Shown here piece after piece: positions 34,065 to 42,986 of a stretch of 53,890 nt of DNA (positions are counted from its first letter, which is position 1; every line of letters begins with the position of its first letter). The position numbers and the translations under genes are program-made. Source of the DNA: CAZTDU01 sp050248795 (GTDB taxonomy: Bacteria; Pseudomonadota; Gammaproteobacteria; Burkholderiales; SG8-39); NCBI GenBank assembly GCA_050248795.1, contig JBFWRS010000026.1:1-53890 (forward strand). Reading direction: 5' to 3'. The notes under the pieces are model-generated. The model worked only from the letters and a program-made list of their open reading frames with translations, did no database searches and was not told where the DNA came from.

Positions 34065-35098
34065 CGGCCCAGCGCGGCGTCGCGAGCCGGCTTTTCCAGC
34101 GCGGCGATCTCCGCCGCCCTGGCATAGAAGCGCGCCAGGTCGCCCCCTTCGGCGGCAAGCAGGCGGGCGAACGCGTCCACGTGCCGGGTGTAGGTGGCAA
34201 AGGACGCCATCAGCGCATTGTTCGGCCCCTCGCCGGAGAAGTAGCGGTCGTAGCCCGCGTAGCCGTGCCAGCGGTCCCGCTTCAGCGCCGCGTAGTCCGC
34301 CTGCAGCGCGCGAAAAGCGGCGGCCTTGCGCGCGCGCCTTTCCTGCACCGGCAGGTCCTCCGCGTACAGTGCCTGCAGCCGCCGGCGCGCGCCGGCCATC
34401 AGCGCGGCGAACTCGCCCACGCGCGCCTGCGCCGCCGCGAACGCCGCGACCTCCGCCGCGTTGCCGCGCGCCTGCAGCCAGCGGCGCACGCCCTCGCGCT
34501 CGACGGCGACCGCGAAGGACTCGTTGAAGCTCGTATCGCCCTTGACGTAGAGCGCCTGGTGCGCCAGCTCATGGAACACCAGGCGCGCAAGCTCGGATTC
34601 CGGGTAGCGGATGAAGGTCGACAGGAGCGGATCGTCGAACCAGCCCAGCGTCGAGTACGCCGGCACGCCGGCGACGAAGACATCGTGCCCCGCGGCGCGC
34701 AGGCGCGCGGCATGGCGCTCGGCATCCTCGCGCGCGTAGAAGCCGCGGTAGCTGACGCAGCCGGCCACCGGAAAGCAGGATTGCACCGGCTCGAGCGAGA
34801 ACTCCGGCGCGGCGACGACGTTCCACACCGCGTAGGCCCTGCCGAGATCGGCGTAGCTGCGGTAACTGCCGTTGTCCGGCAGCTTCAGCTCGCGCGAGGC
34901 GAATTCGCGGATCCGTCCGGCGGTCTCGAGGCGCGGGCGCAGGTCCGCCGGCGTGCGTGCGTCAGCGAGCAACGTGTCCAGCGGCTGCGCGCGCTCGACG
35001 ATCTCCAGGTGCCCGCGCACCGCCTGCAGATAGTACGCTGACATCTCGCAACCGGTGAGCAACAGCGCAAGGCAGAGAAGTGCGCCGCGGGCGATCAC
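34061..35098 (-). CDS. Putative aminopeptidase lipoprotein (PF10023 family)
   Basis: A 345-residue lipoprotein. The lipobox LLTGC puts the acylated cysteine at residue 17, after a short hydrophobic signal. The zinc-peptidase motif is H176-E177-x-x-H180 (FHELAHQALYVKGDTSFNES), with E193 a likely third ligand; this matches the PF10023 'putative aminopeptidase' family. Two cysteines (QSCFPVAGC) could form a disulfide. The start is a GTG at 35098 overlapping the stop of the upstream hydrolase gene (GTGA). Its natural substrate is unknown. Confidence 0.9.
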   Translation of the reverse strand: MIARGALLCLALLLTGCEMSAYYLQAVRGHLEIVERAQPLDTLLADARTPADLRPRLETAGRIREFASRELKLPDNGSYRSYADLGRAYAVWNVVAAPEFSLEPVQSCFPVAGCVSYRGFYAREDAERHAARLRAAGHDVFVAGVPAYSTLGWFDDPLLSTFIRYPESELARLVFHELAHQALYVKGDTSFNESFAVAVEREGVRRWLQARGNAAEVAAFAAAQARVGEFAALMAGARRRLQALYAEDLPVQERRARKAAAFRALQADYAALKRDRWHGYAGYDRYFSGEGPNNALMASFATYTRHVDAFARLLAAEGGDLARFYARAAEIAALEKPARDAALGR

Positions 35099-35709
35099 GC
35101 GAAGCTCCCGTGTTCGAGAAAAGACCGCACCTGCGCCGCGACCCGCGGCGACACGACCATTGCCGAATGCGCCACCTGCAGCACGATGCGCTCGCGCATG
35201 CCCTCGACGAAGGTTTCCTCGACGCGCACCACGCCGTCGTTCTGACCCGGCAGCCTGACGAGGGCGCGCGCGAGGCCGAACGGTGCGCTGCCGGCGATCA
35301 CGCCGAGCGGCTCCGGCCGCGCCCAGCGCGCGCGCTCCCCTTCACGCCACAGCGGCGCGCTCGCGCCCAGCATCCAGTCGCCGACGCGCGCGCCGACCAG
35401 GCGCGCAGACAGGCAGCCTTGCGCCGGCGTTCCCAGCAGCACCACGTGCCCGACCGCCAGTTCTGCGTGCGTAGTCAGCGCACGCAGCAGCACCAGTCCG
35501 CCCAGGCTGTGCCCTACGTAGTGCGCCGGGCGCCCCTGCAGCCTGCGGCGCACGAAGCGCTGCAGGCGTTCCGCATTCCATTCGAGCGGGCGCCGGTGGC
35601 CTGCGTAGCGAAATATGTGGCAACGAAGGCCGGCGCGCGCAAGTCGAGCCGCGAGCGGCGTCATGACAAGGCCGGGCATCCACAGGCCGTGCGCGAGGAC
35701 GACGTCCAA
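35095..35709 (-). CDS. Small alpha/beta hydrolase (lipase/PGAP1-like)
   Basis: A 204-residue alpha/beta hydrolase beginning LDVVLAHGLWMPG, with the nucleophile motif GHSLGG, a possible acid in PGQNDGVV and a terminal histidine in VAHSAMVVSP. The length is short for the superfamily but includes the expected core. The only plausible start before the conserved HG motif is a TTG at 35709, without a strong ribosome site; the much longer open frame upstream runs through other genes. It sits 32 bases below the CoA-ester lyase gene and overlaps the peptidase gene start. Confidence 0.75.
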   Translation of the reverse strand: MDVVLAHGLWMPGLVMTPLAARLARAGLRCHIFRYAGHRRPLEWNAERLQRFVRRRLQGRPAHYVGHSLGGLVLLRALTTHAELAVGHVVLLGTPAQGCLSARLVGARVGDWMLGASAPLWREGERARWARPEPLGVIAGSAPFGLARALVRLPGQNDGVVRVEETFVEGMRERIVLQVAHSAMVVSPRVAAQVRSFLEHGSFA

Positions 35710-35741
35710 GGTATCAGCCCGGGACGCGCAAGGACGATCCG

Positions 35742-36647
35742 CTAGGCTTGCACCCCGGCAAGCTTCGCGGCCTCCAGCACCTTGCGCGCCTGGCTGACGA
35801 TCGGGTAGTCGATCATCTGGCCGTCGACCTGGATCGCCGCCAGGCCCCTGGCTTCGGCTTCCGTGAATGCCTCGACGATGCGCGCGGCGCTTGCGACCTC
35901 CGCGGCGGTAGGCGCGAAGGCGCGGTTCACCACCGGCACCTGGTCCGGGTGTATGCACAGGCGTCCCTGGAAGCCGGTGCGGCGGCTGCGCGCCACCGCG
36001 CGCTCGAAGGCGGCGCTTTCCTTGAGGTGGAACCACGGGCTGTCCACCGGCGCTTCGAGGCCCGCCCCGCGCGAGGCGAGCACCAGGCGCGCGCGCGCGT
36101 CGGCAAGCTCGTCCTCGTCCAGCGTGGGCGAGAGCCCGAGGTCGTGCGCGTAGTCGCCGGCACCGAAGGCGACGCGACGCACGCGCCAGCGTCCGGAGTA
36201 CGGGCGCAGGCTGCGCGCCTGCAGGATGCGATCGATGCGCTGGATGCCCGCCGCGGTTTCGATCAGGGGCATCAGGTCGATCGCGCCGACTTCCAGTCCC
36301 TGCTCGCGCTCGAGGCTGGCCACCAGCCAGTCGATGGCGTGCAGGTCGGCCGCGCTCTCGACCTTGGGCAGCACGATACCGTCGACGCCCTTGCCGACCA
36401 CCTCGACCAGGTCGCGAAAGCACCATGGCGTGCCCATGGCGTTCACGCGCACGTAGCCGCGCCCGGCACGAGGCCGCGCCAGCGCCTCGCGCACCATCGG
36501 GCGCGCAGCCGACTTCTCGCTTTCCGCGACGGCGTCCTCGAGGTCGAGGATCACCGCGTCCGCCGCCAGCGTGAAAGCCTTCTCGACCCGGCGCGCGTGG
36601 TTGCCCGGTGCGAACAGGAACGAACGATTGAGGATGGTCTTCGACAT
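35742..36647 (-). CDS. CoA-ester lyase of the HpcH/HpaI aldolase-citrate lyase family
   Basis: A 301-residue TIM-barrel lyase resembling CitE, Mcl and malyl/citramalyl-CoA lyases. Motifs are RSFLFAPGNHARRVEKA, the acidic AVILDLEDAVAE, VLPKVESAADL with the catalytic-region glutamate, PLIETAAGI and CIHPDQVPVVN. It should cleave or form a beta-hydroxyacyl-CoA thioester using Mg2+. The exact substrate cannot be read from the sequence. It is divergent from the flavoprotein gene at 36706. Confidence 0.92.
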   Translation of the reverse strand: MSKTILNRSFLFAPGNHARRVEKAFTLAADAVILDLEDAVAESEKSAARPMVREALARPRAGRGYVRVNAMGTPWCFRDLVEVVGKGVDGIVLPKVESAADLHAIDWLVASLEREQGLEVGAIDLMPLIETAAGIQRIDRILQARSLRPYSGRWRVRRVAFGAGDYAHDLGLSPTLDEDELADARARLVLASRGAGLEAPVDSPWFHLKESAAFERAVARSRRTGFQGRLCIHPDQVPVVNRAFAPTAAEVASAARIVEAFTEAEARGLAAIQVDGQMIDYPIVSQARKVLEAAKLAGVQA

Positions 36648-36669
36648 GGCCAGCCGATGTTACTTGAGT

Positions 36670-36698
36670 TTGAACACCGCATCCCCGCCTGTCACAAT
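36670..36698 (+). promoter_or_regulatory. Sigma70-like promoter of the GcvT-type flavoprotein gene
   Basis: TTGAAC (36670-36675) and CACAAT (36693-36698) are spaced by 17 bases. The ATG at 36706 is only 7 bases beyond the -10, so initiation would be at or next to the start codon. Confidence 0.5.
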
Positions 36699-36705
36699 CG
36701 GCGCG

Positions 36706-39150
36706 ATGTCCACCAACCTGCCCCGCCACGCGCGCTGCGTGATCATCGGCGGCGGCATCATCGGCTGCAGCCTTGCCTACCACCTGGCGAAGCTGGGCTG
36801 GAGGGACATCGTCCTGCTCGAGCGCAGGCAGCTCACCTGCGGCACCACCTGGCATGCCGCCGGGCTGGTGGGCCAGCTGCGCGCGACGCAGAACCTGACG
36901 CGGCTGGCGCACTACAGCATCGATCTCTACGCCGGGCTCGAGGCCGAGACCGGCCAGGCCACGGGCTTCAAGCAGAACGGCGCGCTGACGCTGGCCGACA
37001 ACGCCGAGCGCTTCGAGGAACTGCGGCGCAGCGCGTCGATGGGCCGCTGCTTCGGCGTCGAGGTCGAGGTGCTCTCGCCGGCCGAGGCAGGCCGCCTGTG
37101 GCCGCTGCTCGACACGCGGGACCTGCTTGGCGCGATCTGGATGCCGAAGGATGGCCAGATCAACCCGGTGGACGTCACGCAGGCGCTGGCGAAGGGTGCG
37201 CGGCAGCGGGGCGTGACGATCCTCGAGCGCTGCAAGGTCACCGGCGTGATCGTGCGCGGCGGCCGCGCGGCGGGCGTGCGCACCGCGGCCGGCGACATCG
37301 CGGCCGAGGTCGTGGTGAACTGCGGCGGCATGTGGGCGCGCGAGATCGGCCTGATGGCCGGTGTCGCGGTGCCGCTGCACGCGGCCGAGCACTTCTACGT
37401 TGTCACCGAGCCGCTTCCCGAAGTCCTGCCTGCGCTGCCCGTGCTCAGGGACTACGACGGCTGCGCGTATTTCAAGGAAGACGCCGGGAAGCTCCTGATT
37501 GGCGCTTTCGAAACCACTGCCAAGCCCTGGGGCATGGGCGGAATCCCGGAGGATTTCGAGTTCGACGAACTGCCGGAGGACTGGGACCACTTCCAGCCGG
37601 TGCTCGAACGCGCGATGGCCCGCGTACCGCGGCTAGCCAGTGCCGGCATACAGAAGTTCTTCAACGGCCCCGAGTCGTTCACGCCGGACAACCGCTACTA
37701 CCTGGGCGAGGCACCGGAGCTTCCCGGGTTCTTCGTCGCCGCGGGATTCAACTCCATCGGCATCCAGTCTGCCGGCGGCGCCGGCATGGTGCTGGCGCAA
37801 TGGATCGCCGACGGCCATCCGCCGATGGACCTCGCCGACGTGGACATCCGCCGGGCGATGCCGTTCCAGAACGATCCGGCGTACCTGCGCGAGCGCACCA
37901 CCGAGGCCCTGGGCCTGCTGTACGCCATGCACTGGCCTTACCGCCAGTACCAGACCGGCCGCGGCATCAGGCTTTCGCCCTTGCACCAGCGCCTGGTTTC
38001 CGCCGGCGCCTGCATGGGCGAATCCGCCGGCTGGGAACGTCCCAACTGGTATGCCCCGCGCGGCGAGAAGCCGGAGTACCGCTACAGCTGGGGCAGGCAG
38101 AACTGGTTCGAGCATCGCGCCGCGGAATGCCGCGCGGTGCGCGAGCGCGTGGCGCTGTTCGATCAGAGTTCGTTCGCGAAATTCCTCGTGCGCGGCGTGG
38201 ATGCCGAACGCCTGCTGCAGCGTATCAGCGCGAACGACGTCTCGCCGCTGTCCCGCGCGGTCTACACGCAATGGCTGAACGAGCGCGGCGGCATCGAAGC
38301 CGACCTGACCGTGACGCGCCTGGCCGAAGACGCATTCATGGTGATCACCGGCGCCGCGAACGCGCCCCGGGACCTCGCCTGGCTGCGCCGCCACCAGCCG
38401 GAGCATCCGCGCTGCACGGTGGATGACGTGAGCGATGCGCACGCGCTGATCGGCGTCATGGGTCCGCGCTCGCGCGAGCTGCTGTCGCGACTGGTCGACG
38501 CCGACCTGTCGGCCGCGGCCTTTCCATTCGGCGCGAGCCGGGAGCTCGCGCTTCGCGGCGTGCGCCTGCGCGCAACGCGGATCAGCTACGTCGGCGAGCT
38601 CGGCTGGGAACTGCTGGTGCCAGCAGCCGATGCGATCGCCGTGTTCGATGCGATCGCAAGCGAAGGGCGGGAGTTCGGCCTTGCGCTCGCCGGCATGCAT
38701 GCCATGGACAGCCTGCGCCTGGAGAAAGCCTGCCGGCATTGGGGCCACGACATCACCGACGAGGACACGCCGATCGAGGCGGGCCTCGCCTTCGCCTGCG
38801 CGTTCGGCAAGCCCGCGGATTTCATCGGCAGGGAGGCGCTGCTGCGGCAGCGCGAAGCCGGCGTGAAGAAACGCCTGGTGCAGTTCGCGCTGGAGGATCC
38901 GGCTCCGCTCCTGTACCACAACGAACCGATATTGCGGGACGGGCGCATGGCCGGATACGTCACCTCCGCCAGCTACGGGCACACGCTGGGCCGCTCGGTG
39001 GCGCTGGGATACGTGCGCGATGCCGCGGGCGTGGACGCCGCTTACGTGGCAGCGGGCCGTTACGAGATCGAAGTCGCGGGCGAGCGACACGCGGCGCGCG
39101 CAAGCCTGCAGCCGATGTACGACCCGCGATCCCTGCGCCTGCGGGCCTGA
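36706..39150 (+). CDS. FAD-dependent oxidoreductase with GcvT domain (sarcosine/dimethylglycine dehydrogenase-like)
   Basis: An 814-residue two-domain flavoprotein. The N-terminal DAO-type domain (about 1-400) has the dinucleotide motif IIGGGIIGCSLAYHL and the TTWHAAGLVGQLR segment, whose histidine carries covalent FAD in dimethylglycine and sarcosine dehydrogenases. The C-terminal part (about 430-814) is a GcvT aminomethyltransferase-like folate-binding domain (YVGELGWELLVP; GHDITDEDTPIEAGL). Together they oxidise N-methyl amino acids and pass the one-carbon unit to tetrahydrofolate. The exact substrate is inferred only to class level. Confidence 0.93.
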   Translation: MSTNLPRHARCVIIGGGIIGCSLAYHLAKLGWRDIVLLERRQLTCGTTWHAAGLVGQLRATQNLTRLAHYSIDLYAGLEAETGQATGFKQNGALTLADNAERFEELRRSASMGRCFGVEVEVLSPAEAGRLWPLLDTRDLLGAIWMPKDGQINPVDVTQALAKGARQRGVTILERCKVTGVIVRGGRAAGVRTAAGDIAAEVVVNCGGMWAREIGLMAGVAVPLHAAEHFYVVTEPLPEVLPALPVLRDYDGCAYFKEDAGKLLIGAFETTAKPWGMGGIPEDFEFDELPEDWDHFQPVLERAMARVPRLASAGIQKFFNGPESFTPDNRYYLGEAPELPGFFVAAGFNSIGIQSAGGAGMVLAQWIADGHPPMDLADVDIRRAMPFQNDPAYLRERTTEALGLLYAMHWPYRQYQTGRGIRLSPLHQRLVSAGACMGESAGWERPNWYAPRGEKPEYRYSWGRQNWFEHRAAECRAVRERVALFDQSSFAKFLVRGVDAERLLQRISANDVSPLSRAVYTQWLNERGGIEADLTVTRLAEDAFMVITGAANAPRDLAWLRRHQPEHPRCTVDDVSDAHALIGVMGPRSRELLSRLVDADLSAAAFPFGASRELALRGVRLRATRISYVGELGWELLVPAADAIAVFDAIASEGREFGLALAGMHAMDSLRLEKACRHWGHDITDEDTPIEAGLAFACAFGKPADFIGREALLRQREAGVKKRLVQFALEDPAPLLYHNEPILRDGRMAGYVTSASYGHTLGRSVALGYVRDAAGVDAAYVAAGRYEIEVAGERHAARASLQPMYDPRSLRLRA

Positions 39151-39154
39151 GACC

Positions 39155-40306
39155 CTATCTGAGCGCGGTACGGTCTGCCCACGCCGGGTAGGGCAGCACC
39201 GGCTTCGCAGTGGCGAGCGCCTGCGGCCAGATCACCTCGCGACGACCGTTCTGAAGCTGCAGCAGGGGCGGGCGCACGCCGACCTGTGCGCCGTCCTTGT
39301 CCGCTTCGTAGCCGCCTAGCGGCGTGTCCACGCGCACCCGCAACAGCGCTGTGCGCAACTTTTCCTGGTCGAGTGAACCTGCTTCGCGCAGGCCGGCCTC
39401 CAGCACCATGCCGGCCGCATATCCGCATGCGGCGTAGTACCCGGGCACCCGCTGGTGCTTCTGGCGGTAAGCACGGACGAACGCCGCGTTGCCCGGTGTG
39501 CGCATCGCGGGCGCGTAGGGAGAAACGCCGATCGCGAACTCCGCGTCCTGGCCCACCAGGCGCGTGAACTCCGGGTGCATCGCCGAGGTCGCGATGAAAA
39601 TCCTCGGCGTGAAGCCGGCGCGCTTCATCGCCTTGACTGCCTCGGCGGCGTCCGCGGGCGTTCCGGTCACGATCACCGCGTCCGCACCGCTCCTGCGTGC
39701 TTGTGCGATCAGGGAAGGGTAATCGCCTGCAATGGCGAGTTCACCCCTGAGGTAGGCAATGCCGCGCTTGTCGGCTTGGTCGCGCAGGCGCTCGGCAATG
39801 CCGCTGTCGTCCCCGCCGACCAGCAGCGTGCGCTTCGCACCCGCGCGCTCGACCAGCGCCCAGACGTGTGCGCCGTACTCGGCCGCGCCGGCAGGGACCT
39901 GGAATGCATAACGGTTACCGCGCTTCAGCACGGCAGCGTCGATGCCGGTCGCATTGATGATGACGCGGCGACGCTGCTCGGCGGCCGCCATGGCCGTCAG
40001 CGTCGCAGCAGACCCCAGCGGGCCGAGCAGCACGTCGACGCGATCCTCGTCGATCAGTTTCTCGTACAGTTTGCCGACGTCGATCGCCCGCGACAGGTCG
40101 TCGCGGACGCGCAGCTCGATCCGCCTGCCGAGCACGCCGCCGCGCGCGTTGGCGTCTTCGGCCCACAGCGCGATGCCTCGGCCGTAGCTCGCGCCGTGAT
40201 CCGACAGCATGCCGGTCTGCGCAACGGTGACGCCCACGAGCAGGGGACGATCCTGCGCCATCGCCGTGCAGGCGAGCAACGCGAACGCAAGGAGCAGCAG
40301 GCGCAT
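39155..40306 (-). CDS. Branched-chain amino acid-type ABC substrate-binding protein
   Basis: A 383-residue periplasmic binding protein of the LivK/Leu-Ile-Val type I fold. It has a signal peptide (MRLLLLAFALLACTAMAQ; cleavage after AMA or at a weak LLAC lipobox). Family features include GVTVAQTGMLSDHG and RGIALWAEDANARGGVLGR at the N-terminus and LGPLGSAATLTA in the first lobe. No permease or ATPase gene is adjacent, so it is an orphan component or serves a transporter encoded elsewhere. It converges on the flavoprotein gene with 4 bases between stops. Confidence 0.92.
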   Translation of the reverse strand: MRLLLLAFALLACTAMAQDRPLLVGVTVAQTGMLSDHGASYGRGIALWAEDANARGGVLGRRIELRVRDDLSRAIDVGKLYEKLIDEDRVDVLLGPLGSAATLTAMAAAEQRRRVIINATGIDAAVLKRGNRYAFQVPAGAAEYGAHVWALVERAGAKRTLLVGGDDSGIAERLRDQADKRGIAYLRGELAIAGDYPSLIAQARRSGADAVIVTGTPADAAEAVKAMKRAGFTPRIFIATSAMHPEFTRLVGQDAEFAIGVSPYAPAMRTPGNAAFVRAYRQKHQRVPGYYAACGYAAGMVLEAGLREAGSLDQEKLRTALLRVRVDTPLGGYEADKDGAQVGVRPPLLQLQNGRREVIWPQALATAKPVLPYPAWADRTALR

Positions 40307-40345
40307 GGAACTTCTATACGGTGTGACACAATTGGCGTCAAGAGC

Positions 40346-41719
40346 ATGCTGATCCGCAAACTAAGCGACGTGGTGGGCGGCGCGCACGTCCTCACCGCGG
40401 ACGCCGACACTGCAGCCTTCTTCACCGACTGGCGGCGCCAGTATTCCGGCAAGGGCCTGTGCGTGGTCCGTCCGGCCAGCACCAGCGAGGTCGCTGCCGT
40501 GGTGTCGCTATGCGCGGCCGAGGGCGTCGCGGTGGTACCGCAGGGCGGCAATACCGGGCTGTGCGGAGGTTCGGTGCCCACCGGCGCGGTGCGCGAGGTC
40601 GTCGTTTCGCTGTCGCGCATGAACCGCATCCGCGCGGTCGATGCGCTGAACGATACGCTGACAGCGGAGGCGGGCTGCGTGCTCGCGGACATCCAGCGCG
40701 CCGCCGAATCCGCTGATCGCCTCTTCCCGCTCTCCCTTGCCGCGCAGGGCAGTTGCCAGATCGGCGGCAACCTGTCGACCAATGCCGGCGGCGTCAACGT
40801 GCTGCGCTACGGCAACGCGCGCGAGCAGGTACTGGGACTGGAGGTGGTGCTGCCGGACGGCCGCGTCTGGGACGGCCTGCGCGGGCTGCGCAAGGACAAT
40901 ACCGGCTACGACCTGAAGCAGCTGTTCATCGGCGCCGAGGGCACGCTGGGCATCGTCACCGCCGCAGTGCTGCGCCTGTACCCGCGCCCGCGCGCCACCG
41001 TCACCGCGTGGATCGCGGTGCCCAGCCCTGCCGCTGCGGTCGAGCTGCTCGGCTTCCTGCGCGGCCGGCTCGGGCCGCGCACCAGCGCATTCGAGCTGAT
41101 CTCGCGGCGCTGCGTGGACGCGGTGCTTGCGCGCGCCGCCGGAACCAGGGCGCCGCTGGCGGGCGGGCACGACTGGGCTGTGCTCGCCGAGATCGACGAC
41201 AGCGGCGACGAGGCCGGGCACGCGGCGCGCGTCGAGAGCGTGCTGGCCGAGGCGATCGAGGCCGGCCTCGCGCTGGACGCGGCCGTGGCGCGCAGCAGGG
41301 CGCAGCAGGCTGAACTGTGGAAGATCCGCGAGACCATTCCGGAAGCGCAGTTCTCGAACGTCAAGCACGACATATCGGTGCCGGTGTCGCAGATTCCCGT
41401 GTTCATCGAGCGCGCTGGCGCCGCGCTGCAGGCGGCTCTGCCCGGGACGCCGGTCTACTGCTTCGGCCACATCGGCGACGGCAACCTGCACTACAACGTC
41501 GGCGATGCGGCTACGCTGGCGCGCAGGCAGGAAGTCAATCGAATCGTCTACGCCGTGGTGGATGCGCTTGGCGGATCGATCTCGGCGGAGCACGGCCTGG
41601 GGCAGTTGAAGCGCCTGGAAATCGCGCAGCACAAGCCGGCACTGGAACTGGAGCTGATGCGCGCCATCAAGTCCGCGCTCGATCCGCGCGGCCTGATGAA
41701 TCCCGGCAAGGTGCTCTGA
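40346..41719 (+). CDS. FAD-linked D-2-hydroxyacid dehydrogenase (GlcD/D2HGDH-like)
   Basis: A 457-residue VAO-type flavoprotein. The FAD-binding PP-loop region includes VVPQGGNTGLCGGSVP and NLSTNAGGVNVLRYGN. The C-terminal domain has YCFGHIGDGNLHYNV, whose histidines bind the catalytic metal, and ISAEHGLGQLKR. This pattern fits D-lactate, D-2-hydroxyglutarate or glycolate dehydrogenases. It is cytoplasmic or peripheral. The ATG at 40346 is preceded at 13 bases by CACAAT, a possible -10, and is divergent from the binding-protein gene. Confidence 0.93.
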   Translation: MLIRKLSDVVGGAHVLTADADTAAFFTDWRRQYSGKGLCVVRPASTSEVAAVVSLCAAEGVAVVPQGGNTGLCGGSVPTGAVREVVVSLSRMNRIRAVDALNDTLTAEAGCVLADIQRAAESADRLFPLSLAAQGSCQIGGNLSTNAGGVNVLRYGNAREQVLGLEVVLPDGRVWDGLRGLRKDNTGYDLKQLFIGAEGTLGIVTAAVLRLYPRPRATVTAWIAVPSPAAAVELLGFLRGRLGPRTSAFELISRRCVDAVLARAAGTRAPLAGGHDWAVLAEIDDSGDEAGHAARVESVLAEAIEAGLALDAAVARSRAQQAELWKIRETIPEAQFSNVKHDISVPVSQIPVFIERAGAALQAALPGTPVYCFGHIGDGNLHYNVGDAATLARRQEVNRIVYAVVDALGGSISAEHGLGQLKRLEIAQHKPALELELMRAIKSALDPRGLMNPGKVL

Positions 41720-42541
41720 TCAACGCCTGGTGAAGACCAGCGGCGAAGCCGAGCCGGCGCGCACGAGCTGGCCGCTGATGCGCTCGCCGGCGATGCGGCC
41801 GGAGAACTGGAAGTCCTCGCCCGAGAACGCTATCGCCGTACCCTGCAGGCTCGCCTGATTCACCGCGAGCGGGCGGCCCGAAGCCTCGCCCTCGACTTCG
41901 ATCTGCTGGAAATTCTGCACGATGCTCAAGCGCCATCCGGGCGCCTGCCAATCCCCGCGCGCCCGGGCGGGGACGATCCACAGGTGGATCTCGCTCGTGT
42001 CGCCCTGGCTGTCGTGACGCCGCGATAACCTCACCGTCTCGCTGCGGTCGGGCCTCCAGCCCTTCATGCCGAAGGCGTGGGTGACGACGCGCGCGCCGGG
42101 CTTGAGCTCATCGAGGAACCTGGGCTGCAGCTGGTCTATGAGGAAAGGCAGCAGGTAGACGGTGACCACGCTGGCGCGCGACAGGTCTGCCCTGAGCGCG
42201 TCCTGTTCCTCGAAATGAGTGCGCTCTGCCACGCCCGCCCGCCTGGCATTCGCGCGCGACACGTCGACCAGCTTGGCGTCGATCTCGATGCCGATGCCGC
42301 GCGCGCCGAAGTTCTTCGCCGCGGCGATGACGATGCGGCCGTCGCCCGAGCCGAGGTCCATGACCGTGTCGGCAGGTCCGGCGCCGGCCAGGCGCAGCAT
42401 GCGCTGGACGACTTCGTCAGGCGTGGTGATGAACGGCGCGTTCGCCGCGGGCTCCTGGGCCTGTACGACCGGCCCCAGCAGAAGCGCCGCTAGCGCGGCA
42501 GCAATCCGGCGACGAGCTTGCGTACCGATGCCGCAGACCAA
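41720..42541 (-). CDS. SAM-dependent methyltransferase with an N-terminal signal-like segment
   Basis: A 273-residue protein. After a segment that looks like a signal peptide or anchor (RRRIAAALAALLLGPVVQAQE) comes a class I methyltransferase fold: motif I VMDLGSGDGRIVIAAA, then GIGIEIDAKLVDVSRANA and VTVYLLPFL, followed by a C-terminal beta-rich tail of about 100 residues. The only start that includes the signal-like region is a TTG at 42541, which overlaps the TlpA gene by 52 bases. S-adenosylmethionine is cytoplasmic, so a truly exported methyltransferase would be odd; the helix may be an anchor. Substrate unknown. Confidence 0.8.
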   Translation of the reverse strand: MVCGIGTQARRRIAAALAALLLGPVVQAQEPAANAPFITTPDEVVQRMLRLAGAGPADTVMDLGSGDGRIVIAAAKNFGARGIGIEIDAKLVDVSRANARRAGVAERTHFEEQDALRADLSRASVVTVYLLPFLIDQLQPRFLDELKPGARVVTHAFGMKGWRPDRSETVRLSRRHDSQGDTSEIHLWIVPARARGDWQAPGWRLSIVQNFQQIEVEGEASGRPLAVNQASLQGTAIAFSGEDFQFSGRIAGERISGQLVRAGSASPLVFTRR

Positions 42542-42951
42542 TCGAGTTCCCCGCGATACGAGTAGCGGATTCTACCGTCGGGCCCGAGCAGGTACGTTGC
42601 CGGCAGCACGCGCGCATTCCAGCGCTTGGCAACCGCCCTGTCCTTGTCGAGCAGCACCGGGAAATCCATCGGCACCTTCTCCCGGAACGCGCGGATGCGC
42701 GACTCGGGTTCAGCCAGGTTGACCGCGAGCACCACGAAGGGCTGCCCGGCAAGCGAGGACTTGAGCCTGCCGATCGAAGGCATCTCGTCGCGGCAGGGCT
42801 CGCACCAGGTCGCCCAGAAGTTGACCAGCACTACCTTGCCGCGATAGTCCTCGATGCTGTGTTTGCCGCCCTCGAGGTCGACGAGCGCAAGCGGCGGCGT
42901 TTCGCCGCCGGTCCACGGCGCCGGTACCTGCGCGGCCGCCGGTCCCGCCAT
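42490..42951 (-). CDS. TlpA-type thiol-disulfide oxidoreductase
   Basis: A thioredoxin-fold protein of the TlpA/ResA group with the active site WATWCEPC and the cis-proline region ARVLPATYLLG. From the ATG at 42951 it has 153 residues, but the open frame continues upstream in a run that reads as a classical signal peptide (about VARRLLAVVLLMAGPAAAQ). The only upstream initiator candidate is a CTG at 42990, which overlaps the transglutaminase stop as CTGA. The ATG is given as the conservative start. The protein should reduce disulfides in the periplasm. Confidence 0.85.
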   Translation of the reverse strand: MAGPAAAQVPAPWTGGETPPLALVDLEGGKHSIEDYRGKVVLVNFWATWCEPCRDEMPSIGRLKSSLAGQPFVVLAVNLAEPESRIRAFREKVPMDFPVLLDKDRAVAKRWNARVLPATYLLGPDGRIRYSYRGELDWSAASVRKLVAGLLPR

Positions 42952-42986
42952 GAGCAGGACGACGGCGAGCAGGCGCCGGGCGACGC

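Noticed and set aside
35095..37590. An 831-codon minus-strand frame covering the small hydrolase, the lyase and part of the flavoprotein
   Set aside because: Only the last 204 codons show a real domain (GHSLGG hydrolase). The rest is the shadow of genes in other frames, so a TTG at 35709 is used.
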